Assembly (NCBI GenBank): GCA_002311745.1
Contig: DBZL01000054.1
Location: 23,802-87,801 of the forward strand
From: Phycisphaerales bacterium UBA1161
GTDB taxonomy: Bacteria > Planctomycetota > Phycisphaerae > Tepidisphaerales > Tepidisphaeraceae
Reading direction: 5' to 3'
DNA length: 64,000 bases
The position numbers and the translations under genes are program-made. The notes under the pieces were generated by a model. It was given only the letters and a program-made list of their open reading frames with translations, was not told where the DNA came from and ran no database searches. Within the stretch, counting starts at the first letter, position 1. Every line of letters starts with the position of its first letter. This document shows positions 25,766-32,929 of the stretch, piece by piece.

Positions 25766-26185
25766 TTACTTGATGGTCACGGCCAGGTTGACACCTTCGT
25801 CGGCCGCCGCTTCGGACAGGGATTCATCGAGGGAGGCCAAGGGCAAGCCCAAACGCATCGCGAGTTCGAGGTATGCCGCGTCGTACGCGCTGAGCGTGTG
25901 CTTTTCGGCCAACCGTTGCACGTCGCGGCGTTGGTCCGCGGTCAGAGCCGGCTGCAACGTCACCGGCAACCGGTCAAACGCTTCAGAAAGTTGCTTGAGC
26001 TGCCTGCCCGAAATCCGTTTGCGACGCTCGGCCATGAGCAGGATATTCGTCACTTCGAGTTGCAGCAGCCCAGGCGCCGTCGCACCCTCGCGAGCGATCC
26101 GATTTGCCAGCTTGTCGCATGCTTCGCTCGCTTCGTGCGGCAGGAACAGGCTTGCCACAAACGAAGCATCGATCACGAATTTCAT
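25766..26185 (-). CDS. PIN-domain toxin (VapC-like)
   Basis: 139 residues from ATG 26185, which overlaps the antitoxin stop in ATGA. VapC toxins are Mg-dependent RNases, often cutting tRNA or rRNA. The acidic PIN residues are present: Asp6 (MKFVIDASF), Glu in LLQLEVTNIL, Asp near 101 (SAYDAAYLELA) and Asp in LASLDESL. The gene lies between hemL and a hemL fragment. Confidence 0.92.
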   Translation of the reverse strand: MKFVIDASFVASLFLPHEASEACDKLANRIAREGATAPGLLQLEVTNILLMAERRKRISGRQLKQLSEAFDRLPVTLQPALTADQRRDVQRLAEKHTLSAYDAAYLELAMRLGLPLASLDESLSEAAADEGVNLAVTIK

Positions 26186-26448
26186 CGGCGGCCTTCGTTT
26201 TTCCAAGAATGGATCTCATCACGGGAGGCCTTTTTGCCGCCCGCTCGAAGTGATGCCCGCACCTCACGAAACGCCGCCAGTGCCAAGTTCCCCTCCTCGG
26301 CCGACCGCTTTTTGGCGGGCACGAGCTTGGCGACCGGCTGGCCGTGTCGGGTGATCACCAATTCCTCGCCGGCGGCCACCCGGTCAAGCAGTCGGCCAAG
26401 GCGGTTCTTGGCATCGAAGGCGGTAACCATTTGTGAGCGGGAGACCAT
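26182..26448 (-). CDS. Phd/YefM-type antitoxin
   Basis: 88 residues. The N-terminal DNA-binding fold is typical: AFDAKNRLGRLLDRVAAGEE, then VITRHGQPVAKLVP. The C-terminal part (SRDEIHSWKNEGR) would wrap the toxin. It is the first gene of the module and probably represses it. The promoter lies immediately upstream, 6 nt from the ATG. Confidence 0.92.
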   Translation of the reverse strand: MVSRSQMVTAFDAKNRLGRLLDRVAAGEELVITRHGQPVAKLVPAKKRSAEEGNLALAAFREVRASLRAGGKKASRDEIHSWKNEGRR

Positions 26449-26454
26449 GCCTTT

Positions 26455-26483
26455 AGTCTAGACCATCTGGCTAGGACAAGCAA
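26455..26483 (-). promoter_or_regulatory. promoter of the Phd-VapC module
   Basis: On the minus strand TTGCTT (26483-26478), 17-nt spacer, TAGACT (26460-26455). The -10 ends 6 nt before the ATG, so the mRNA is probably leaderless. Confidence 0.6.
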
Positions 26484-26520
26484 ACGACCCTTTTGATTGC
26501 CGCATCGCGTGGGGCGGCGA

Positions 26521-27840
26521 CTAGTCGACGCGGCCGACCGCCTTCATGGCTTTTTTCGTGGCCGCGATGGTCCGGTCGATGTGCTCTTGGCCATGGGCAA
26601 GGCCGATGAACCAGGCCTCGAACTTACTGGGGGGCAGGAAAATTCCCTGCTCGAGCATGGCGTGGAAGAACGCCGCGTACGCCTGGGCATCGCACGCGGT
26701 CGCCTGCTGGTAATTGGTCACTGCGCCGCCGCTGTGGCTCACGAAAAAGGGCGTCAGCATCGACCCCACGCGATTGACCGCCAGCGGCACGCTCGCCTCA
26801 TCCGCGGCTGCCCGCAGCCCCGCGGCCAGCGCCTCGCCGCGCTGCTCCAAGCTCTCGTACGTCCCCGGCTCCTTGAGAATCCGCAGCGTCTCCAGCCCGG
26901 CGCTGGTTGCCAACGGATTTCCGCTGAGCGTTCCGGCCTGATAGACCGCCCCCGCCGGGCTGATCTTCTCCATCAGTTGCCGCGAGCCGCCGTACGCGCC
27001 CACCGGCAGTCCGCCGCCGATGATCTTGCCCAGGCACGTCAAGTCCGGCTTGATCCCGTACAGCACCTGCGCTCCGCCCCAGGCGACGCGGAAACCGGTC
27101 ATGACTTCATCAAAAATCAGCAGGGTTCCGCGTGCGTCGCAAAGCTGTCGCAATCCCTGCAAGTACCCCGCCGCCGGTGGAACCACGCCCATGTTCCCCG
27201 CCACCGGCTCGACGATGAAACACGCCAACTCATCGGCGTATTTGCCGAAGACTTCCTTGGCCGCATCGAGATCGTTGTACGGGACCACTACCGTCAGCGC
27301 GGCAACCGCCGCCGGCACGCCCGGACTCGACGGCGTGCCCAGCGTCAGCGCCCCGCTGCCGGCTTGGACGAGCAAACCATCGGCATGTCCGTGATACCCG
27401 CCCGCGCATTTGACGATCTTGTCTCGCCCCGTGGCCGCGCGGGCCAGGCGAATGGCGCTCATGACCGCTTCGGTGCCGCTGTTGACGAAGCGCAGCATCT
27501 GCACGGATGGAATAGCCGCGACGATCTCGCCGGCCAGCAGCGTTTCCGTTTCCGTCGGCGCCCCGAAGCTGGTTCCGCGTCCCACCGCCTTGCTGATCGC
27601 CGCCACCACGCGCTCGTGGGCGTGTCCCGCGATCAGCGGCCCGTAGCTGGCCACGTAATCAATGTACGAATGGCCGTCGATGTCCTTGACGATGCACCCG
27701 GTTGCCTCGCGGATGAAGATCGGCGTCCCGCCCACCGCCGCAAACGCCCGCACCGGCGACGACACGCCCCCCGGCATCACCCGCTTGGCCTTGGCAAACG
27801 CCGCCTGCGACTGCTTCCGCGATCGCCCGCTTTCTTGCAT
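26521..27840 (-). CDS. hemL: glutamate-1-semialdehyde 2,1-aminomutase
   Basis: 439 residues. This PLP enzyme makes 5-aminolevulinate from glutamate-1-semialdehyde, the second step of the C5 heme pathway; hemA for the first step is at 39319-40668. Motifs: MPGGVSSPVRAF at the start, YIDYVASYGPLIAGHAH, GTEAVMSAIRLAR, GGYHGHADG, LIFDEVMTGFRVAWGG, and the PLP Lys in CLGKIIGGGLPVG near residue 275. Complete and intact although a copy of its last 160 nt lies beyond the TA module downstream. Confidence 0.97.
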   Translation of the reverse strand: MQESGRSRKQSQAAFAKAKRVMPGGVSSPVRAFAAVGGTPIFIREATGCIVKDIDGHSYIDYVASYGPLIAGHAHERVVAAISKAVGRGTSFGAPTETETLLAGEIVAAIPSVQMLRFVNSGTEAVMSAIRLARAATGRDKIVKCAGGYHGHADGLLVQAGSGALTLGTPSSPGVPAAVAALTVVVPYNDLDAAKEVFGKYADELACFIVEPVAGNMGVVPPAAGYLQGLRQLCDARGTLLIFDEVMTGFRVAWGGAQVLYGIKPDLTCLGKIIGGGLPVGAYGGSRQLMEKISPAGAVYQAGTLSGNPLATSAGLETLRILKEPGTYESLEQRGEALAAGLRAAADEASVPLAVNRVGSMLTPFFVSHSGGAVTNYQQATACDAQAYAAFFHAMLEQGIFLPPSKFEAWFIGLAHGQEHIDRTIAATKKAMKAVGRVD

Positions 27841-27880
27841 CGCCCGTCACCCGCTAAGGGCCGCCGCCCGGCGCACGCCG

Positions 27881-28696
27881 CTACTGCCCCACTTCGATGC
27901 GGACGTATTTCTCCAGGTCGGCTCCCTTGCTCTTGAGGAAATTGGCCACCGATCCTTTGAACACCTCGGCGTTGATGAACTCCTGATCGAGCAGGACCTT
28001 TTCGGCGTAAAAGCTGTTGAGCTTTCCCTCGGCGATTTTTTCGGCGATGGCCTGCGGCTTGCCCGTCAACTTCGCCTGCTCGACGGCGATCTCCTTTTCC
28101 TTGGCCACCAGCTCCGCCGGCACGTCCCGCCGCGCCAGCGCGATCGGCCGCGCCGCCGCGATGTGCATGGACAGGTTCCGCACCACCTCCTGGTCCGCAT
28201 TTCCCGCCACCGCCACCAGCACCGCGATCTTGCCTTTGCCGCCCGCGCTGTAGATGTATTTCCCAATCACGCCGGAATGGCTCGCCAGCGTCGCCGACCG
28301 GCCGATCTGGATGTTCTCTCCCGTCTGCTGGGCCACGCTGACCAGCTCCGCCTTCAGCGCCCCGTCTTCCGCCAGTTTTGCGTCGGGATTTTCCAGCAGT
28401 TTCTGGGCCGCCGCTTCCGCGATCCTGCCCACCGGCTCGCTCTTGGCGGTGAAGTCGGTATTGCAGTTGATCTCGACGATCACCCCGCGTTTGCCGTCGC
28501 CCGAAACCGCCGCGGTGACGCGCCCCTCGGTGGCCGCCCGTCCGATGATCGACGTTTTAACCCCCTTCTTGCGGAAGGATTCGATCGCCTTCTCCACGTC
28601 GCCGCCGGTTTCGGCCAGCGCCCGCTTGCATTCCATCATGCCCAGGCCGGTTTTGCCCCGAAGTTCGTTGACCAGTTTGGCCGTGATTTCCGCCAT
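27881..28696 (-). CDS. tsf: elongation factor Ts
   Basis: 271 residues from ATG 28696 (GGAG 6 nt upstream); an earlier in-frame ATG at 28741 is inside a palindromic element and is rejected. EF-Ts recycles EF-Tu-GDP. The N-terminal domain reads LVNELRGKTGLGMMECKRAL, with NCNTDFTAKSE in the core and MHIAAARPIAL later. It follows rpsB as in most bacteria, but the 120-nt spacer is occupied by a nested palindrome. Confidence 0.97.
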   Translation of the reverse strand: MAEITAKLVNELRGKTGLGMMECKRALAETGGDVEKAIESFRKKGVKTSIIGRAATEGRVTAAVSGDGKRGVIVEINCNTDFTAKSEPVGRIAEAAAQKLLENPDAKLAEDGALKAELVSVAQQTGENIQIGRSATLASHSGVIGKYIYSAGGKGKIAVLVAVAGNADQEVVRNLSMHIAAARPIALARRDVPAELVAKEKEIAVEQAKLTGKPQAIAEKIAEGKLNSFYAEKVLLDQEFINAEVFKGSVANFLKSKGADLEKYVRIEVGQ

Positions 28697-28717
28697 GAAA
28701 ACTCCAATGAATTTCAG

Positions 28718-28808
28718 CCACAGATTCAAAGACAGATGCACACAGATGCCATTTCAAATCTCAAATTTGAAATTTGAAATCTGAAATCCCATCTGTGTTC
28801 ATCTGTGG
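28718..28808. repeat. nested palindrome between rpsB and tsf
   Basis: Outer arms CCACAGAT...CACACAGATG and CATCTGTGTTCATCTGTGG are inverted repeats; the centre (about 28751-28787) is an AT-rich imperfect palindrome built on CAAATTTGAAATTTG. It would form a long hairpin in the rpsB-tsf mRNA and could act as an attenuator. Confidence 0.75.
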
Positions 28809-28817
28809 CAATATGAT

Positions 28818-29735
28818 TTACGCCGGCTGGGCCGCGACGGACTCCCGGGGCGCCAGGGCTTCGCCCGGCGGGGTTTCGGGCGGCGGGGTTTCGGGCGGCG
28901 GGATTTCGACCGGCGGGCTGACCGGGGCCGCGGGCTCTTCACCGGTGCGGGGCTCTTCGGGGCTGCGGGGTTCATCCGCCCGGAAGGCCGCCCGGCTGCT
29001 GCGGCGGCGCGGCTGCTGCGGCTCCTCCCCCTTGCTCTCCACCCGACCGCTCTTGCCTTCGATCACCGCATCCGCCAATTCCTTCACGATGATCTCAATC
29101 GCCCGCATCGCATCGTCGTTGCCCGGGATCGGCAGATCAATCAGGTCCGGATCGCTGTCCGTGTCGATCAGCGCCACCGTCTTCACCCCCAGCTTGTGCG
29201 CTTCCTTGACCGCGATGTGCTCGCGCCGCGTGTCGATGATCACCATCGCCCCGGGCATGCGGTCCATCTTGCGAATCCCCTCCAGGTTCGCCTTGATCTT
29301 CTCCTTCTCCCGCGCCAGCGTCGATTTCATCTTCTTGGAATAGGTTTCGATCTGCCCCGTCTCCCACAACTTTTCCAGCTCTTCCAGGCGGTTGAGCCTA
29401 GCGCGAATGGTGCGGAAATTGGTCAGCGTGCCCCCCAGCCAGCGCTCCGATACGTAATGCATGCCGCAGCGCTTGGCCTCCTCCTCGATACAGTGCCGCG
29501 CCTGCCGCTTGGTGCCCACGAGCAGCACGTCCTTGCCCGCCGCCACCGTCTGCTGGATCAACTTCCTGGCCCTGAGCAACCCCTTGAGCGTCTCCCGCAC
29601 GTCGATGATGTGAATCATGTTGCGCTTGCCGTGGATGTACGGCTGCATCTTCGGGTTCCATCGGGAGACGCGATGCCCGAAGTGCACGCCGCTGTCCACC
29701 AGCGATTTGACCAGTTCCGCTTGCGACTGTGCCAT
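28818..29735 (-). CDS. rpsB: 30S ribosomal protein S2
   Basis: 305 residues from ATG 29735 (GGAG 7 nt upstream; a TTG 12 nt earlier is rejected). S2 core signatures are complete: [40 protein letters not shown]-like [30 protein letters not shown], and [19 protein letters not shown]. After the core, about 75 extra residues form a charged, Pro/Glu-rich tail with repeats of PPPETPP, encoded by near-identical GC-rich repeats at 28860-28920. First gene of the rpsB-tsf unit. Confidence 0.97.
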   Translation of the reverse strand: MAQSQAELVKSLVDSGVHFGHRVSRWNPKMQPYIHGKRNMIHIIDVRETLKGLLRARKLIQQTVAAGKDVLLVGTKRQARHCIEEEAKRCGMHYVSERWLGGTLTNFRTIRARLNRLEELEKLWETGQIETYSKKMKSTLAREKEKIKANLEGIRKMDRMPGAMVIIDTRREHIAVKEAHKLGVKTVALIDTDSDPDLIDLPIPGNDDAMRAIEIIVKELADAVIEGKSGRVESKGEEPQQPRRRSSRAAFRADEPRSPEEPRTGEEPAAPVSPPVEIPPPETPPPETPPGEALAPRESVAAQPA

Positions 29736-29914
29736 GTCCAACTCCAACGCCTCAGCCGCAAAAACGCGGCCGACAGCCCCTGCCGCGGTCGATCACCAAG
29801 GCGTCAACCGCCGCCCTGAGGCTTTTTAAGTGGCGAGATTGTAAAAACAAGACCCGCGACGATGGATCACGCCGATCCCCGTCCGCGGGCGGCCCTTGGC
29901 GAGCCAAGTCTTGC

Positions 29915-29943
29915 AATCTAGCCCAATTGCGCCCAACTTGCAA
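29915..29943 (-). promoter_or_regulatory. rpsB-tsf promoter
   Basis: Minus strand TTGCAA (29943-29938), 17-nt spacer, TAGATT (29920-29915). The predicted 5' UTR of about 170 nt is long enough for autogenous control by S2, as known for rpsB in other bacteria; no S2 site was identified. Confidence 0.6.
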
Positions 29944-29957
29944 GCACCAAAGCGGCT

Positions 29958-30563
29958 TCACATCTTCTGCCGTCCACTGATGGCGTCGGCGAGGATATTT
30001 TTGTTGGCGTATTCGATGCTGCTGCCGGCCGGCAGGCCGCGGGCCAGACGCGTCACCTGAATATGCCCAAACTTCTGGGCAATCAAATTCTGGATGTACA
30101 GCGCCGTGCCATCCCCATCCACCGTCGGGTTGGTCCCCATGATCACTTCGCGGATTTTTCCCTCTTCCAAGCGCTTGACCAGGGCGTCGATGGTCAGGTC
30201 CTGCGGATGCGATTCCTCCAGCGGCGCGATCCGGCCCAAAAGCACGTGATACACGCCGTTGTACAGCCCCGTCGATTCCAGCGCCAGCAGGTCCTTGGGC
30301 TGCTCCACCACGCAGACCAGCGACTGATCGCGGCTGGGGCTGGCGCAAATCTCGCACGGGTCCTGTTCCGTCAGGGTGTAGCAGATGCCGCAGTGGCGGA
30401 TGCGCGTCTTGACCTCGCGGATGGCCTCCGCCAGCTTCATCGCCTCCTGCGGGCTTTGCTTCAGCAGATGAAACGCGATCCGCTCCGCCGAGCGCATCCC
30501 GATCCCCGGCAAGCGCGACAACTCGTTCATCAGATTCTGGATGCTTTGCGTGTAGCCGCTCAT
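29958..30563 (-). CDS. recR: recombination protein RecR
   Basis: 201 residues, the usual length. RecR works with RecO and RecF to load RecA on gapped DNA. It shows the helix-hairpin-helix LSRLPGIGMRSAERIAF, the C4 zinc motif CGICYTLTEQDPCEIC, the Toprim domain (VVEQPKDLLALE, IMGTNPTVDGDGTALYI) and the C-terminal ITRLARGLP-like VTRLARGLPAGSSIEYAN. No ribosome site; a TATAAT at 30577-30572 ends 8 nt before the ATG, pointing to a leaderless mRNA. dnaX is not adjacent. Confidence 0.97.
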   Translation of the reverse strand: MSGYTQSIQNLMNELSRLPGIGMRSAERIAFHLLKQSPQEAMKLAEAIREVKTRIRHCGICYTLTEQDPCEICASPSRDQSLVCVVEQPKDLLALESTGLYNGVYHVLLGRIAPLEESHPQDLTIDALVKRLEEGKIREVIMGTNPTVDGDGTALYIQNLIAQKFGHIQVTRLARGLPAGSSIEYANKNILADAISGRQKM

Positions 30564-30571
30564 GACCGTGC

Positions 30572-30577
30572 ATTATA
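30572..30577 (-). promoter_or_regulatory. recR -10 box next to the start codon
   Basis: Consensus TATAAT on the minus strand, 8 nt from ATG 30563. TTGGCC lies 20 nt further upstream as a possible -35. Confidence 0.5.
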
Positions 30578-30624
30578 GACGCACGCCCCGCCGAACGGGC
30601 CAATGCCGATGCTCGAAGGAAAGA

Positions 30625-31677
30625 TCACCCCGCGGCCTTGGCCGCTCGCTTGGACGGCTCGGCCACCACCCCCATGCCCCGGAACTTCTCGTAACGCCGC
30701 TCCAGAAGATTCTCGATCTTGAACCGCTTCAGATCGCGCAGCACCTTGGCGATGTACTGCTCGAGGTTGTGCCCCGCCGTGTGCGGATCGCGATGCGCCC
30801 CGCCCAGCGGCTCGGGAACGATCGCGTCGACCACCCCCAACTGCTTCAGTGGCTTGCTGGTGAGCTGCAGGCTCTCGGCCAGTTGCGCCGCCCCGTCGTT
30901 GCCCTTGAACAAAATCGCCGAGCACGCCTCCGGGCTGATCACCGAGTACCACGCGAATTCCATCATCGCCACGCGGTCGGCCACCCCGATCCCCAGCGCC
31001 CCGCCGCTGCCCCCTTCACCCAAAATCACCGTCAATATCGGCGCCCGCAGCCGCGACATCTCCATCAAGTTTCGCGCGATGCTCTCGGCTTGCCCCCGCT
31101 CTTCCGCCCCGATCCCCGGATAGGCCCCCGGCGTGTCGATCAGCGTCACCACCGGCAGCTCAAACTTCTCCGCCAGCTTCATGCACCTCAACGCCTTGCG
31201 ATAGCCTTCCGGATGCGCCAGCCCAAAAAAGCACTTGACCTTTTCCTTGGTATCCCGCCCCTTGTGATGCCCGATCAGCATCACCTTATGCCCCCCCAGC
31301 CGGGCCAACCCGCACAAAATCGCTGGGTCATCCCCAAAATGCCGGTCCCCGTGCAGCTCCCGGAACTCCGGGCAGATCATCTCCACGTAATCCCAAAACT
31401 GCGGCCTCTGCGGATGCCGCGCCACCTGCACCGTCTCCCAGGCGCTCAGGTTGTCGTAGGTCTTTCTTAGCAGGGACGTGTAATTGGTGCGAAGCTGGCG
31501 CAATTCCTTGGAATAGTCGATCTGCTTTTGCGTTTGCAGAGCTTCCAGCTCCTGGATTTGCCGCTCGAGCTGGCCCAGGGGCTTTTCGAATTCCAGGAAT
31601 TGCCGGACCCCGCCGCCGTTGGCCGATCCATTGGCGGCAGGAGTCTTCGATTCCGAGAGGACCGATGGTTCGGCCAT
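30625..31677 (-). CDS. accA: acetyl-CoA carboxylase carboxyltransferase subunit alpha
   Basis: 350 residues. AccA with AccD transfers CO2 from biotin to acetyl-CoA in fatty acid synthesis. Landmarks: FLEFEKPLGQLERQIQELE, VQVARHPQRPQFWDYVEMI, GDRHFGDDPAI, TLIDTPGAYPGIGAEERGQA, and ILGEGGSGGALGIGVADRV followed by YSVISPEACSAILF. Complete. It is transcribed away from the tRNA-Gly/TA island. Confidence 0.97.
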   Translation of the reverse strand: MAEPSVLSESKTPAANGSANGGGVRQFLEFEKPLGQLERQIQELEALQTQKQIDYSKELRQLRTNYTSLLRKTYDNLSAWETVQVARHPQRPQFWDYVEMICPEFRELHGDRHFGDDPAILCGLARLGGHKVMLIGHHKGRDTKEKVKCFFGLAHPEGYRKALRCMKLAEKFELPVVTLIDTPGAYPGIGAEERGQAESIARNLMEMSRLRAPILTVILGEGGSGGALGIGVADRVAMMEFAWYSVISPEACSAILFKGNDGAAQLAESLQLTSKPLKQLGVVDAIVPEPLGGAHRDPHTAGHNLEQYIAKVLRDLKRFKIENLLERRYEKFRGMGVVAEPSKRAAKAAG

Positions 31678-31880
31678 AATGGCACTGGCGAAGCGCTCAC
31701 AACAGCACTCCGCCAGAGGTTCGATAGGTTAGACTCAAGTCCCCGCGATATCAAGGACTCCGGCCCATTCGGCTGCGAAATGGGCGTTAAGTCGTTGCCA
31801 CACAGGATTCTGCGAACGACTTGGCGGCTAGAGCCCGAAGGTTGGAACCCGCCGGGTGCCGTACGATTTTCCACGGTATT

Positions 31881-31904
31881 GCGGGCGTAGCTCAGTTGGT
31901 AGAG
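31881..31904 (+). pseudogene. 5' fragment of tRNA-Gly (direct repeat, left side)
   Basis: 24 bases identical to the first 24 of the intact tRNA-Gly (32856-32879), covering the 5' acceptor strand and most of the D arm; the rest of the tRNA is absent. Together the copies bracket a 950-bp TA module. Confidence 0.9.
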
Positions 31905-31926
31905 GGATACTGAAAGGTGTTATAAT
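31896..31926 (+). promoter_or_regulatory. TA-module promoter with -35 inside the tRNA fragment
   Basis: TTGGTA (31896-31901, from the tRNA D loop), 19-nt spacer, TATAAT (31921-31926); the ATG follows after 8 nt with no ribosome site. Confidence 0.45.
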
Positions 31927-31934
31927 TCAAGTGT

Positions 31935-32192
31935 ATGGTTTTGAGCCTTTCCATTTCCGCAGAAGCCGAGGCCAGGCTCAAAGCGAAGGCTGCTGCTGCC
32001 GGCGTTGACCTCGAGAGTTACGTGTCAACGACGCTCGAGCGTTTCGCCTCCCGTCCATCTCTTGACGAGGTGTTAAGACCACTTAAAGAAGAGTTCGACG
32101 AAAGCGGGATGTCAGAGGAGCAGCTCACGGAATTCCTCGAAGGGGTGAAACACGAGGCGCGGGCGGAGCGGCGCGCTCGCCGGGCATCATGA
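31935..32192 (+). CDS. antitoxin-like protein of a PIN toxin module
   Basis: 85 residues. The start (VLSLSISAEAEARLKAKAAAAGVDLESYVSTTLERFA) looks like a ribbon-helix-helix DNA-binding region, the rest (DEVLRPLKEEFDESGMSEEQLTEFLEG) a toxin-binding acidic helix. Its stop overlaps the toxin start as ATGA, so the two are coupled. The family name was not recognised; the role is inferred from context and shape. Confidence 0.75.
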   Translation: MVLSLSISAEAEARLKAKAAAAGVDLESYVSTTLERFASRPSLDEVLRPLKEEFDESGMSEEQLTEFLEGVKHEARAERRARRAS

Positions 32193-32668
32193 CCAGCGGT
32201 CGCCGTGCCGTGTTTGACTGCAATGTATTCCTCCAGGCCATGTTTAGCACGCACGGCGCCGCTCACGCGTGCTGGCAAAGCGTGCTTGCCGGGCAGGTCA
32301 CGGTTCTCGTAACGCCCTATATTTTGGCCGAAATCCGCAAACTCCCTGAACACAAAAAATTTCGCAAGTTCAGCACATTTACGGCTGATCGTGTCGAACG
32401 CTTCCTCGAGGAACTGCTCAACGCGGCCGAGTTGATTGCCGATCCAACCCCGATGTTTAACTATCCGCGAGACCCCGATGACGGTCACTACGTAGACGCG
32501 GCCATCGCGTCAAACTCCATGCTTATCGTATCCAACGACAGAGATCTGCTCGATTTGATGAACAACGAGAATGCCGACGGCAAGGCCCTCCGCGCCCAAC
32601 ATCCGGCGTTCAAAGTCCTCACCCCAGCGCAATTCCTCGCCGTCATCGCTCACGCGCCACAGACCTGA
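32189..32668 (+). CDS. PIN-domain toxin
   Basis: 159 residues. PIN RNase of the COG1569 kind by appearance: VFDCNVFLQAM gives the first Asp, VTPYILAEIRKL the Glu, YPRDPDDGHYVDAAI the third acidic cluster and LIVSNDRDLLDL the last. Coupled to the antitoxin by a 4-nt overlap. A GC-rich hairpin follows its stop. It sits between a tRNA-Gly fragment and the intact tRNA-Gly. Confidence 0.88.
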   Translation: MTSGRRAVFDCNVFLQAMFSTHGAAHACWQSVLAGQVTVLVTPYILAEIRKLPEHKKFRKFSTFTADRVERFLEELLNAAELIADPTPMFNYPRDPDDGHYVDAAIASNSMLIVSNDRDLLDLMNNENADGKALRAQHPAFKVLTPAQFLAVIAHAPQT

Positions 32669-32669
32669 T

Positions 32670-32687
32670 GGCCGCGGCGTCGCGGCC
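32670..32687 (+). terminator. hairpin after the PIN toxin
   Basis: Perfect GGCCGCG / CGCGGCC with a 4-nt loop, 2 nt after the TGA; followed by TCATTC, not a T-run. Confidence 0.45.
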
Positions 32688-32855
32688 TCATTCAAAAATA
32701 CACATCCAGCATCTTGGGGTGCTCGCTACACTCCTTTCTCACGCAAAAACGCCGCTGCCGAGCCCGATGGGTTCCGCCTCCCGTTGTGCGAATATCGGGC
32801 CTACACTACTATTCAGCCTCGGATAATAGTAAAAAGCCCTGATGTTTCAGGCTCC

Positions 32856-32928
<73 letters not shown>

Positions 32929-32929
32929 T

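Noticed and set aside
28860-28920. Short direct repeats taken for a CRISPR-like array
   Set aside because: They are in-frame repeats of the S2 tail without spacers.
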